From Owenia fusiformis (lineage: Eukaryota; Annelida; Polychaeta; Sabellida; Oweniidae): 64,000 nucleotides of DNA. The stretch covers positions 18,249,915-18,313,914 of the forward strand of contig CAIIXF020000001.1 of assembly GCA_903813345.2 (NCBI GenBank). The letters are read 5' to 3'. Made by a program: the position numbers and the translations under genes. This document shows positions 14,279 through 27,135 of the stretch, in pieces. A model generated the notes under the pieces. The model did not search any database. It was given only the letters and a program-made list of their open reading frames with translations, and was not told the DNA's origin. Each line of letters begins with the position of its first letter. Positions within the stretch are counted from its first letter, which is position 1.

Positions 14279-17200
14279 GAGCAAAAGGATTAGAGCCAAG
14301 AGGCTTGTGGTTGGGTGATTTAAGCGCATAGGCCAGAGCTAGAAATGTGATAGCACAAGTGCGGACGCTGTAGCTTTATTATCATTAGTTTTTCCATAAC
14401 TACGGTCATTTGCGTTATTTAGGTAAGTGCATTTCAACTTCCTGTATTTTTATACATGTTTTTTAGTCAGATGGGATCCTTGTGGTGCAGGAATGGGCAA
14501 GTAATGTATACATGTACACACTAGCAGCCTTTGACTTTGCTTTATTAAAACTCCATAGATCATTTCATAGTCTGCGGGGTAGAAACAATTGCTCACCTCA
14601 CATACTTTATAATCACAAACTTATTATCGTTCGTCATAGCACATAGCTAAAGGAAACACTGGGGCCAGATGATGTACCAAGAAATTTATGAAATCATAGA
14701 GAGAGGAGAGACGTGATATCGGACCACAAAGAAGATGGATATTTTTCGAAGTACTTCCCGTAATCGTAGAAATTGTGAGATCTGTAAATAGAAGTAGAGT
14801 AAATATACAATTCTGCCTATTCATTTATCTTATTGTTTTAAATAAAATCTAAGGCACAGAATTTGAGGATAATTAGCAGAAGTATTTGTTTACAGTTGAT
14901 GTTATAATAAATGCATTTAGAAGACAGTTGGGTTCTCGAAATAAATTAAAATGGACGATAAAATACACTTAGACTGTACATTGGTAGTATTTCTAAAAGG
15001 TAGGTGTTTCTCAAATTTTGTAACATTTTTTGCATGCTCGTCTAAATTCATGATTTATTTTCAATTTGGGAGTATAATTTGAAATTGATTACATAATTAA
15101 TGATAATTTGGTATATCCTGATAATGATAAAATAATAAGTTTTCTCAATTAGAAAAATGGTTCAAAAACGGACAATGGTAATATGATTTGTTCATTTCAC
15201 TATTACATGTCGCCATCAGACGGTATAACTAAAACTATAGATTTCTTCTAATAGTTTAACATCAAATTTTATATTCTTGCAATATTTATGAAAACTGTCG
15301 GCCTTTGACAGTTACAAATATAATTCTTAAAGCTGAGTTTATGGTAGAAGTAGAATAATTGAGATCTAACACGGTCCTTCGTAGGCACTACGATCTCACT
15401 ACGGACATGCCTTGAATCCCATTCTTCTGCATAAGGTCAGTACTTTCAATGTATATTTAAATAATTTTCAACTCTATGATTTTATATAAGCTCGAAATTT
15501 AAAACTAGAAGAAAGTTCGACTCATAGTAAATTGGAAAATGGAAAATATCATCCTCGATATCGGCGAACAAACTGCCGCCATTTTAATTTTGACTTCTTC
15601 ATCAACTAAGTTTCTTCATCGTTTACATACTGGTTAACAAACGATGGTAGTATACATAATCTTGCTCGTAATATTTATTATTGTATTTATGATTTATAAA
15701 GTATTTGTTTTGATGCAAAAAGACACACATTTCTAATGGTTTCTCAGGAAAATATACGTATTCATTTTGGTTATTATGACATTCACCGCGCTACTTGCTG
15801 TAAATTAAAAATAACGAGATATTTGCATTCAGATTGCTTTTCAAATGACACATATGTAAAGCAAACATACGACTAATTATGATTAGATTTCAACCATTGT
15901 TTATATCAAAACCAATTGTAGCTGAAATGAGTTTTAACTGATTTATATTAGAATTCAATTGTATTCGCGAGTGTTCTAGTTTTATTCACGATCATATGCC
16001 ACAAAAGTCGTTTTTCTCAGGAATTAATCAAACTGATTTCAAGTTAATTCAAGAATAATTTTCTCCTATTGACTCTGAGAAATATAATATGTTGATTTTG
16101 CTAAACGAGTGTCAACAATTTTCATACATAGTATCTCATTTGGGAGTAGTCTATAGAAATAGTTGATCAGTGGTCGAACAATTTTGATTAATATTGACAC
16201 TTTACAACATCAAGTTGTCACCCGTTAACAAGCTTTATTCTTGGACTTTCAACAACGTGAAAGGGATTATAATTACCATTTGCCTCAAAAATCAAAGATG
16301 GTTAATGCGTTCATTCTCAAATATTTCATATCTTTGTCTATAATTACCGAAATAACTCATATATTTCTGTACTTATCTCGTAGTATTTCTATATGGCAAT
16401 CATTCAAGCCTCGAGTGCCCTTAAATTTTTGTCTAAATCTCATATTTTTATATCATAAATCTATCAGATGAAACTAAAAAATACACAATTATCTCTGAAA
16501 TGTTTCACAATTCTGAAAAAGGTTTTGATTTATCTCGATGGTATGTACTAGAATGAGCTTGCAAAATGGCGGATCAATTCATTCTGACTCTTCTATTTTA
16601 GGGTAGAATATTGCACTAGGTAGATAGGATAGGAGCAAAAAGTCATCTAATAACACACATATTCATGAAGAACATGTCGTAAAGGTTCCTCCAAAATGTT
16701 CATCAATTTATCAGTTTGTTAGTTCAATCTAATGGCCTCAAACATGAATCTCCTCTATCATATCAGTTCAGACGTAAGGCAAGAGAAATTCAAATTTATT
16801 TTCGGAAAAAACAAATGTTTGGCGAACAAGATTGAATTGAATTGTGTTGGAATTATATTTGTATGTTGGTGGTAGTTGTCATAAACTAAAAGGAAATCAT
16901 AAGAGTGGCATTCGGTTAATGAAGGCACATTCCACTCCCATCAGGAAACACACAATCCAACATATGACTCCAAACTCAAATTCCAATTTTAACTTTTTCA
17001 AAATCTATCCACTCGTGGTCCTCTCCATTTAAAATATATTAAAAAAAATACGTGGACATATATTTTAGAATATCTATTTGACACCATTCCTTACAACCAG
17101 CATTGTATCAATGAATCATATATTACTGGGCAGTGTTAGTAAAACAAAAACTTCGTGAAAATGTAAGGGTAAAAGCTTTACATTATCGTTTATTATTTTG

Positions 17201-18954
17201 ATGACAGAAAATGTATTTTTTCCATTTTCATTATAGTTAACCCTTGAGTCGTGTCTTCTATATTAAACTTAATCTTTTGATGGTGAGATATATCCTGAAA
17301 TTAATGAAAACATAGACTTCTTATTTGAAGCAATTCCAAAATGTGGTATCCTCCATATGTCTTGCGAAGAAAGATTCCTCGTATCAGTCGAAAATGATAC
17401 CGTTAATCTATCATACATTCATGATTAAAATATATCCCCGTCTTTCGTAATCGCCTTAATGAAATATTACCAGTAATTTATACCACAACATTAGATTGAT
17501 GATGTTTTTTCTGACAACCGTATATAGGAGTTAGGAATTATTGAAAAACGTTTTTGTTAATTAACATTGGGTTTGCAACATGATAACTACATGTATACCT
17601 AACACATGAATGTAATTTGAAAAAGTATATCTTTGCACATGCCTCGATTATGACAGTTGATTACTTTTAATCTTGTACTTTTATATGTAGATTCACGTAG
17701 TATATTTTGTGAACGGTATATTTTGTAACGTTATCAGACGCATTTGTTAACTCGACATAAAATATAGTTATATTAATTTTAATTAATATCAAATAAAACA
17801 TGGCATGATATTTATTTATGTTTCACTCCTATTATAGCCTGGATAAAATATATTAGTACCATATGACAAAACAATTTGATAATAATCGCTAAATTGAACA
17901 AAGGTTTTAGCTTGGTTAACTGGATATTCGTGAAACTAGTATAGTTTTGAGAAAATTCACGTTTTGCCATTGAACAAGAAGCTATATTTAAGACGCAGAT
18001 AATGTACACACATTCCTAAGTGCTAGGTCAGATCGATATATAATCAGGTATTGCTTGCCTTCTTATTGTGTGTGTTTTTGTCTTTATTGTTGTGTTGGTT
18101 TCGAATTCATTTGTTTACTCCTCTAAGTTAAGGTCATTTACGTGTAGTAAACGTACATTATTATTGATGCTTTATCAACATTACTGCTTTTGCTTAACTT
18201 TAAAATGTAGAATACAAGTGATAGAGGCATACAACATTTGCACATCAAAGACTTCCGAATCCTTTGAAAAGAGACAGTGTTGCATAGTAATGGTTATCAA
18301 GTGGTCTTCACCTGAATCCACTCACATTGGAAACAAAGCTAGAAGATTCCTAATTCCCAGTTAATTTCCCTTTGAAATATTTACACGTTTACTTCAGACT
18401 AACCAACGATAGGAGCGAACCTATTGGGAAAACCACTAAATAATCGTAGTTATAGAGATAGAAATGGTTTTTCATGTTTGTTAAACCATCTTTGTCGAAA
18501 TATGATCCGAACAGCTTTATGAAGGATGTGCAGCTCACAAATAGAATTGAGATTTAATGAAATATGGAATTATTTCTTCATTTAACCGCCAGGGGGCTAA
18601 TGGATAGCGATATAGTTTTGAAAGTGTTTATTAGAGGGTGCGCTTGTCGTTGCAGCCGTTATCAATTGAAACACGATGTGGGAATAATGTTTCTTTATAC
18701 AGTTGCCATGGTACTTGTATTTGTATTTATGCATGTAAAAAGTATCTGTATGTGTCACTTTCACATCAATAAACAGTATTGTTAGTACCTTAGTGTAAAT
18801 ACTCGCATCTGATTGGTCAATTAGCGGTCAACATTTTTGCCTGTACCTCACTTGTGCATCCATGGGATATCATATTATTGACCGCGTATGTTACTGTACT
18901 ACACTTGTGAATTATGGGAAATATGAGTATTATTAGTTTCTTCTGACTAACAAA
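14279..18954. other. Lox5-Scr intergenic DNA, second part
   Basis: AT-rich noncoding sequence. A small dyad, TTCGTAGGCACTACGA, lies near 15380. Open frames are short and their translations resemble no family. I see no RNA gene or clear repeat. Confidence 0.6.
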
Positions 18955-19122
18955 ACAATTGTAGACCTCTCCATTCGGTCAACTGTCAAATTCATATACC
19001 TCGACTGTAAACCTTGAAACTACTGTTGACCTCGACCTTCGGTCTCTGTCAACAGTAGTTTCTCGGTTTACAGTCTCGGTATACAATTTTGCCGGTTGAC
19101 CTCTGGAGAGGTCAACAATTGT
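18955..19122. repeat. 168 bp imperfect palindrome (long hairpin)
   Basis: The segment starts and ends with ACAATTGT, and its two halves are reverse complements over about 80 bp each. The inner stem is perfect for 14 bp (AAACTACTGTTGAC with GTCAACAGTAGTTT). The middle stem pairs the flanking TATACC and CTGTAAACC blocks with a few mismatches. The outer stem pairs GACCTCTCC blocks. The loop is centred near 19038 and contains CGACCTTCGGTC. The structure fits a hairpin-type MITE or a long double-stranded RNA precursor. No coding potential was seen. Confidence 0.65.
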
Positions 19123-22100
19123 ATACTGTGTTTTGTTTGGGGTACACATTCAAAACATATTATTTTGGTTCTGATTTGTTGTAGTGACGATATACTGTAC
19201 AGTGAGTGCAATTACGTAAAACATAACCAATTCAAAAACATTTCCATTAAATCATTAAATACTTTAATTAATTAAATTAAGATATACTCTAAATAGTTTA
19301 TATTGTTCGAGTGGTGTTTCAAATTTCGTTGTTACCAATTGTAATAGAACCACCGTACGTCATGACATGGATGGGGAAAATACACTTGCTAGTTTGAATA
19401 ACAAGAATATTTCAAGTGTCAAAAGTATTTTAGATTTACAAATAAAGATCACACATCACCTCCGAAACCAATACGACATATGGCACAACCAAAACAGCAC
19501 AATCGGATAACAGCACAAGCACATATCAAAAACATAATCCAATGTGAACAGTCAAAGACAATCAAATAGAACTCGGAATAGAACTGCCCTTCCAACAAAC
19601 TCAAATCTACGTCACCTGTAGACAGTTCCAACATTATCAAACAAACCCATCTGTAGGAAGACTTCTATCGCGTATTTACTAATATGGCCAGAAAATCACA
19701 ATTCACAATAGGGCTTAACTGACACTTTGGACTAAAATATCTGTATATAGTATCCATCTAATATTGCAGAAAAGATTCATATCAATAAAATGGTGGAAAA
19801 GCAGCACAACTTTTCATAAAGCAATAATAGTTTTCAAATGCAGACAGAGTATTGAATTAGAAAAAATGCACGTCAATAGGTAGACAGATGTGGACAACGG
19901 TAATCACATTTACGGATCAGATAAGTGTATACTTCTTTGATATCGAGATTTCAATAGAATTTTTTCTTTAAAAATGATCTGTCTGCTTTATGGGAGGTTT
20001 GTGGGCTTTTTAAATAAAGGTTTTTATGACCTTTGTTATGAATGGGTCTGGCTTTGAATGTTATTCATAAAGCCCATTGTTTTAGTGAGTTTGTCTGTGT
20101 TCTTCAGTTCATTCCCTTGGTACTTTCTGATTTAAATCAACCATTCGTTGTGTGAATCATTGATATAACCCCTTGCATGCCCCTCGTAAAGTATTACCTG
20201 ATTCTAAGTTCATTATTTGCGTAATATATACATCAAATCTAAAAAGCGTATCATCCGGAATCTATGAACTTGAATATCCAACTTCATGATCAGATAGTAG
20301 ATAGTAATTGATTACTAAAATTCATCATTCACCGATGTGTCTCCTGTAACGGGAACAATCTAATATGAAGAATGGGATATGTGCATTTACGGAAATAACG
20401 AATGAACGTATACCTTTCACATTATGTAGTTATTAACATCCTAGCTGGGATCACAACACAGTCGTAAAAACATATCTTCTCATTTTAAGCAAAACAGTCC
20501 ACCTGAAAATACAGATTATCAAGAGATAAATACACTGTCAACAATAACTTTGGAAACAACAACCGAATAAAATTTTGAGTAATGTACACTGTAGGCAATG
20601 TTGTATCCTCTCAAATGTTGAATACACTTGTTAAACTTGCACAGGCGTTCATATTAGAAATGAATCGGCTACTCGAATTTTTCGCTTATGTGTGTTTTTT
20701 ACAACTCTAACATGGTGTTTTGTGATGCAAATTTATAATCAGCATTACTACATGTAAATCAGGTTTTAAGGGACACACAACTATGCGTTAGTACATCTAC
20801 AGTCAACCTGAATCAACACCTCGAATAATGTGGAAGGTACGTCAATGAGTGATGGTGTGTTCGGAATACGTCAATGTATTTTTTAGTCTTGAGTATGTGC
20901 ATGTCAATTTGAAACGTGCCGTTGATGTCATCCTTTTTGTGACATGATGCAGGCTTCATTAAAGTATGCATATAAATATGTGAATGAACCCTTATGTATA
21001 CATGTCCCTGTGTTAAACATTGACCTTAATTTAATTAAACTTTTTCCGGGACAACTTTGTCATTTAACATTCACCATATTTTAGTATTTAACCTTACATT
21101 TGGTTAATCCTAAAAATCATTGTTTATATTGGAATCGTTGATTTTTCTCATGGTAATATTTTACAGATTAAATCTCTAAAACGATTGAGACCTTATTAAA
21201 ATGTACATGTACTAATATTGAAATTTAAATGAAATTATAACGAACTTTTTGAACTTGTTTTTCACAGACTTGACCGAATCAATTACCTCAACATTTTTCC
21301 AATGTATATACAACAAACTATATTTCATTTCTCATATTAAGCTGTCGAAATCATATGGTGTTTTCTGAAATTTCTGGTAAAATAACAATCAATAATATCC
21401 CTTTTTAAAAGATGTAAACTTCAGTGGAATTTCATTTTTCGAAAAATTAGTGAGGTTATTTTTGCATCATGCGTGACAAATTAATTTTTTGGTTGTATTA
21501 AGCATGAAAGAGGCTTTATAATTTTGTCGTGTAATATCCATCCATACATTTGAGCAAAAGTGTATCGGAAAAAAGCTTAGAAATATGAATTATATCCCTA
21601 AAACCTGGAAAATACAAAAATGTATTTACTTTACCCATGTTTAAACTATGGCTTATTCTAGAAATGAAGACTTCATCCAAGGGCTTGTTTATATGAATTC
21701 TGGTATTTTGTTGAAAATAATTCATGGATTGATTAAAACCAATACTTCTATGTAGAAACGAGAGTCAGATGCACGCAGCGAAACTATTTAGAAACATCAT
21801 ATTCCTTTTAATACATGTACATTTCCATGACTATATCTTATATCTCATCATTATGAATATAGAATTACAAGTTCACACCTGTCTATGAAGTGTACATTTT
21901 CATTATCGTTTAATCAAAACAATAGTATTTAATATATTCATAAAATCAATGCGAGAGTGGCTCTTGGCAAACACCATTAAACAATACCAAAAATACAGTT
22001 ATGTTTGCTTTTGTGTTTCCTTATGGTACCGCCTGTGAAACATCATAACTGGATGTTAGTATTATTAATGGTGTAAAAGTTTAAAAAATAGAGACGGTGA

Positions 22101-22252
22101 TATTGTGTCAGAATGTTCACAACGAGATATATTTTGCATATGTTTTAAGCGTGTTTATGTACTAGATGATTTATAGTGAACGACTGTGAAAAGAATTCTA
22201 AGCAGCATAGTACCAAAATGAACGACCCTTCACCTTGGAGTCTTCTATTACA
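19123..22252. other. Lox5-Scr intergenic DNA, third part
   Basis: AT-rich noncoding DNA without a recognisable exon, RNA gene or tandem repeat. Open frames up to about 70 codons occur on both strands and look random. Confidence 0.6.
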
Positions 22253-22266
22253 GTTGTCATAGCAAC
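22253..22266. promoter_or_regulatory. X-box-like site
   Basis: GTTGTCATAGCAAC differs from the perfect X-box at 1112-1125 by one base. It lies about 500 bp from two further X-box-like palindromes. Confidence 0.3.
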
Positions 22267-22756
22267 GAATGAGACGAAGATATCTCTTATCCAGTCACTA
22301 TTATATCGAGTCAGTTTGTTCATTATATGGGAACAACGAACGACATACCTGATAAACAGAATGATGAACACAATCTACAAACTAAATGATACGTTCTGGT
22401 ATCATTGGAATGTCTGTAGGGTTGAAAGCAAAACTAAATCATGTCTAATGCGTGTGTACTTGTAAACAGTTTGTGTGCATCAAGGGGTATAAAAAAACAG
22501 TTATAATTTATTTTTCTTTCCAATAGCCATGTCCCCTATACGACATGAATATAGACATTTTTAGTTCACGGTGTGCGTTTTTCTTATGTTAACCTTAGCT
22601 AATGTGAATTATCGTTAATTCTGAAATAATATCATAAAACACACAGAAACATGAAACACTACCTGATACAAAGTGATCATGTTCCTGTCCGGGCCACTAG
22701 ATTATATGACAAACTGCATACCTACAGAAAGGCATTTGTTGAATATCAAAACGAAT

Positions 22757-22857
22757 GTTGCTAAGCAACCTTGAAGAGCCCATAGTTAAGATACAACTTG
22801 AACATGAAAGTAAAGAAAATTGTTAATTACTCTATCCGAGCTGGTTGCCTGGGCAAT
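22757..22857. promoter_or_regulatory. Pair of X-box-like palindromes
   Basis: GTTGCTAAGCAAC (22757-22769) is a perfect palindrome with a 1 nt spacer. GTTGCCTGGGCAAT (22844-22857) is a second near-palindrome about 75 bp further on. Both fit RFX-type sites. With the site at 22253 they form a small cluster in the Lox5-Scr interval. Confidence 0.35.
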
Positions 22858-24787
22858 GTCTTTTTCCCGTACAATTGACACCATGATGCCCATTAACAAA
22901 ATATTGACGGACGTATCGAACTTAGAAACTTTCAAAATTAAGTTATCTTTGGCTGTTTGAGTGGTTGACTTTCTTGGAATAACAACAGACTCCTTAGGCT
23001 GTCGTGATTCATAATTTTCTAGACTGGAGGCATGTCCTCACGAGCGTATGGTAAGCTTATGTGGTTTACTTATAAGATTCACAATCATTCCATTGTTCCA
23101 AGGTGTATCCAAACCTTAACTTAAGTACAATGATCAGACTGGCTTCTGAACATTTTACAGTTCTAATTCTGACGTCATGCAACAACACATTCTCAAGTTG
23201 TCTCACTTTGTCCAATCCTAATGTAAAAGTAAATCAAATAATACAATTAATTCTGAATATTTCGCTCAATGAAGCTGGTACCTTTGTTGCTACAATACCT
23301 TAATTGGTACCATCACTGTAGTACCCCTGTGACAATTTACAAAAGGTCGACCCTGTAACAATATGGATCATGGTGGCCTAAAAAGATTTTGCCAAGATAT
23401 TTTTGATTTGGACAATTGAATCTGTTGAGGAATTTTGTATATCCTATTGAAAATACATAGATATGATAAATTCATATTTTATAAAGTTCAATGTATCACA
23501 ACTGAATTTCTCATGTGTCAGTTTGTAATGCCTGATATGATACTTTCGTGTCGTCAATCGATGAATAATCAATGTTCATTTCTTGATGTGTCATTTGAGG
23601 CAAAAAGTGTAACTTCATCTCAACAGTTCAAGTGATAATCATGGAGCATGCAAATCCTACCAAAATCTTCCAACGCAATCCATTCATTCTATTCCGCTTG
23701 GCCCCATCGTGTACCAAAAACCGGGGAACAGTGATTGTTATCCTGGAAATGAGGTACATATGGTTGATGTTCTAAACAGTTAGCTTTAATTGTAGGTTTC
23801 AGGGTTGATATATGAGTTACCGGTATGTGTGTTTTTGTTTTTGCACTTGCACTTTTTAAAGACTATGTTATATACCATTTGCACGCAATGTTCTCCGATT
23901 CCAAGTAAAGTTTGTCTATTACCGCATACATTTTTGATTAAATAGATACACACCGTAGAATTTGTCAACTAAAAAAACTAACTGGATAAAAATGGACTGA
24001 ATACTGAAAGCTGTATACAATTTATTAAGACTAGATATTTTTTATACAATATTTATTGTTATATTTGGCACTAAGAAACATTTATTGTTTATCGAATGTC
24101 AAACTCACCTAAGATTGCCAATATTTGATGCATAATAACTGCCAGTGCTGGATATTCAAAAATAGCATCATCCTACGCAATTCGATCACTCCCTGCCACC
24201 AGAGTTGACACAGCCCAACCATCACTGTAACACAGTAGAATAATACATTTTGAATTTAACAATAGTTTCCTATAGACCCATACATCACAATCCAAATCAT
24301 TCATGCAAGTGAAACAAATACATGAATAAACATTAACACCACAGAAAGGGGACGTATGTTTAAGAATACGTTGATGTGTTCATTCTTGATCTAAGCGCAT
24401 TTTATCTTAATTACCGTATCATTCTTACATCGACCATTATTGCGATAGCTTTAATGCTGCAGAGTTAATCATTATATTCTCAAATGGAAAGAAAGGCATG
24501 AGTTATAGCCACATCACAAAGCGTGGTTTTTATGAACTTTCAAATACTACAATACTCTGAACTATTTTATCTTATGCTTTGTGTGACACTAAATGAAAAA
24601 ACAGGTCGATAAAACAATATTTCAAACAATACATCATCCCGTATCCATCTCGATATCATACCACTACCCGTAGATATATAATATATAAACCTGCTTCCAT
24701 CCCACATACAACAAATGTTCAGAGAAGTATTTTTGTACCATGATATAATGCAATTCTTGTATATCTAACATGCTACTTTTACATTAA
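22858..24787. other. Lox5-Scr intergenic DNA, fourth part
   Basis: AT-rich noncoding sequence; nothing specific was recognised on either strand. Confidence 0.6.
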
Positions 24788-25105
24788 TTATTGAACTAAT
24801 GTTTTTTGAAGTACAGTGAAGAAGAACATCAATTTCATTTTCATTATGTTATTTTTGAAAGAACGAAATAGATTTAATTGATCTTCAATATTAAAATACT
24901 CCGATTTGAAAAAAACATCACAAACTTTCATGTATTTCCTATCAGAAGCTTCACTTGAAACACGTGACAATATGGCGTCAAAATATTGACCTAGAAAAGT
25001 ACCTAAATATGACCCTTTTCCAAGTTGAATACAGAATGTCAAAACAGCTGCAACAACTAACATAGTCTTTAACATAACTGACAAGACATTTAACTCATAG
25101 GTCAT
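24788..25105 (-). CDS. Weak candidate: small secreted-type ORF
   Basis: A 105-codon open frame on the minus strand, not recognised as any known family. Residues 11-31 (MLKTMLVVAAVLTFCIQLGKG) look like a signal peptide: a basic residue, a hydrophobic core, then small residues. The rest is mixed and fairly charged, with two Cys, and ends in a Lys/Met-rich and hydrophobic stretch. An AT-rich TATA-like run, ATATATATAT, lies about 90 bp upstream on its strand. No polyadenylation signal is evident directly after the stop. It sits in the Lox5-Scr interval, where other genes are rare. Codon use is AT-rich like the surroundings. It could well be a chance ORF; a single-exon gene of this size is unproven. 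Confidence 0.15.
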   Translation of the reverse strand: MTYELNVLSVMLKTMLVVAAVLTFCIQLGKGSYLGTFLGQYFDAILSRVSSEASDRKYMKVCDVFFKSEYFNIEDQLNLFRSFKNNIMKMKLMFFFTVLQKTLVQ

Positions 25106-27048
25106 TGTTCTTTCTTTTTCCTTCCAAATGAATATACAGTTGTTGTTGGCTTGTTCGATTGACTAAGATATGTAGATTGGTGTCAGATATATATATTTAA
25201 AGTTGTATATGTATATTTTTAAATAAAACTTATGGAGTTTTTAACATTATGAGGACATTGACTAAATAGTTCGATCTCCTTTTTGTATTTTTACTTGGAG
25301 GGGTATGGGTCCCTGTTTCTTTTTTTCTTAGAATGTCCAGGATATCATTATGATATGTAACCACCAACTAACTTGCGATAACCCATCGTCATTTGGGGCT
25401 ACGTGCGCAAATATTTTTCTTTGAAAAATTGAAACAAACCGAAAACAGGTGGAATTGTTTATGGGAATTTTACGACATATCATTTATCTTCTTGAAATTC
25501 CTTTTTGAGGCACTTATTTTAATTAGAGTTCCAGACAGGTAAAACTTTGACCAACCACTCCAATGAAGTCAGACGATCGTGGATAGTAATCAAAGAAACG
25601 AATATTATACGAATGGATTGAAATCATTTCTGTGATTGAGATTAGATTCTGAAAAATGTAGACTTTAAAACGATATATTGTGAAATAGTAGTTTAAGCTT
25701 AATTGAAATATTGGAGCCTGGAGCTGACTGAAATATAGTGATCAGTTTTAATGGCTTTTGTAAAATCACTTGCTTTAACAACAGAGGATCACCAACCAGT
25801 TTCTGATCAATGTCATTGTTCGTCGTAATTCAGTTTCGCTCTCCGGCAGACCTGGAGAAAACCTTTAATTTTAGAAACAACTTAGTCAGAGACAGAGAGG
25901 CTGCTATGTTTTAATCAATTGTATGAAGCTTCCCCACGTAATGAGAATTTATGGGTATGTGACATAGCTTAACTTAAGTGGAAAGAAGGTACTTAGAACA
26001 TAAGCCCAGTGGAATGTCGGCATAATTACACTAAATTAATTGAATCCTGAAAAAAGCCATATGCGTCAGTCTCCTAGAACGAACTTTTGTAGATTCTCAA
26101 CTTTTGTTTCTTTTCTCGTGGAATTCTCATTTTGATTCATCAAGAAATGTACTAGTATACAGGTATAATAGTATGTGGAATTCCTTCTTTTAATTTTAGT
26201 AAGGGGACCAACTTGAAGCTTGAAATCTAATATTCACAAAGCGTTTAATTGCTTACCAATTTGATTCCCATTAGCTTCGCCCAGTAATCTTTGAAAGTGT
26301 ATACTATTCATGTGCTCTGTAATTTCACGGCGATATGTCGCCTTGAAAGAACTAATGATCTTCCGTATGATCTGGTAGAATAACTAACCAAAGATTGTTT
26401 CGTTCATCTAAACAGAGGACTTGACTTTTTGAAATTCTGCATCTTATGCCAGCATTGTATCGCATTTGTCTGCGTGTCTTATGACCATTTCTTTTAGAAA
26501 ACAAATATACGACGCCAATGATCTTTTGTAAACAGGTTCATCTGTCAATTACAAAATTGCAATCAAAATCTAGTGATAGTTTTACATTATAGTTTACAAT
26601 CATTGTATTTCTTTGGAAATAGATAGCCAAGCCAAAACCGTAGTTTACATTAAAAATATCAACGTTTTGCCTCGTATAAAGTACTTTGTAAAAAACTACT
26701 GACCGCTGGCTGGTTTTCTTCTAATATCACCACTAAATCATCGCTTTTGGAGAAAGTTGGTCTACGGAGGGCCATCATGTGATGTCCTTTATAAATATCC
26801 TCGATAATGAATCTGCTAACATTGCTTTTATGGCCCCGTTGAGTGTACTTAACTACATACCAATTAAGAACACGAAAATATTAATCGCGCGTCCAGAAAA
26901 GTCCCAATTAAAGCTGCCCATGGCCTTTTATCATGTTGAAGAAGAGGAATGCCCTGTCGATTTCTAGTACCATGTTTTACTTTTATAGGGGTCCATTGGA
27001 TTGTCCCATGTTTGATTTCCATATGGGAGCTCTCTGCAAGATTGCCCC
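25106..27048. other. Lox5-Scr intergenic DNA, fifth part
   Basis: AT-rich noncoding DNA without a recognisable exon or repeat. The last 150 bp are less AT-rich and lead into the TCF-like cluster. Confidence 0.55.
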
Positions 27049-27135
27049 CTTTGATACCACCTGGGGCAGTCAAAGGCCACCATAGAGAGGTACAAAGCAT
27101 ACGAAGAGCTCTATTAATCGAACAGACAAACAAAG
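27049..27135. promoter_or_regulatory. Cluster of TCF/LEF-like sites
   Basis: Within 87 bp there are CTTTGAT (27049-27055), TCAAAGG (27070-27076), ACAAAG (27092-27097) and CAAAG (27131-27135). The first two match the TCF core well. The stretch from 26930 to 27110 is clearly less AT-rich than its surroundings. Wnt control of Hox genes is known in many animals, so this is a plausible enhancer between Lox5 and Scr. Function is inferred only. Confidence 0.3.

Noticed and set aside
15370-15410. Small CGTAG/CTACG dyad as an RNA gene
   Set aside because: The arms are only 5-7 bp, with no extended pairing and no tRNA-like features.
26864-27133. Overlapping open frames on both strands
   Set aside because: A less AT-rich patch has fewer stop codons, so frames stay open; better explained as regulatory DNA.
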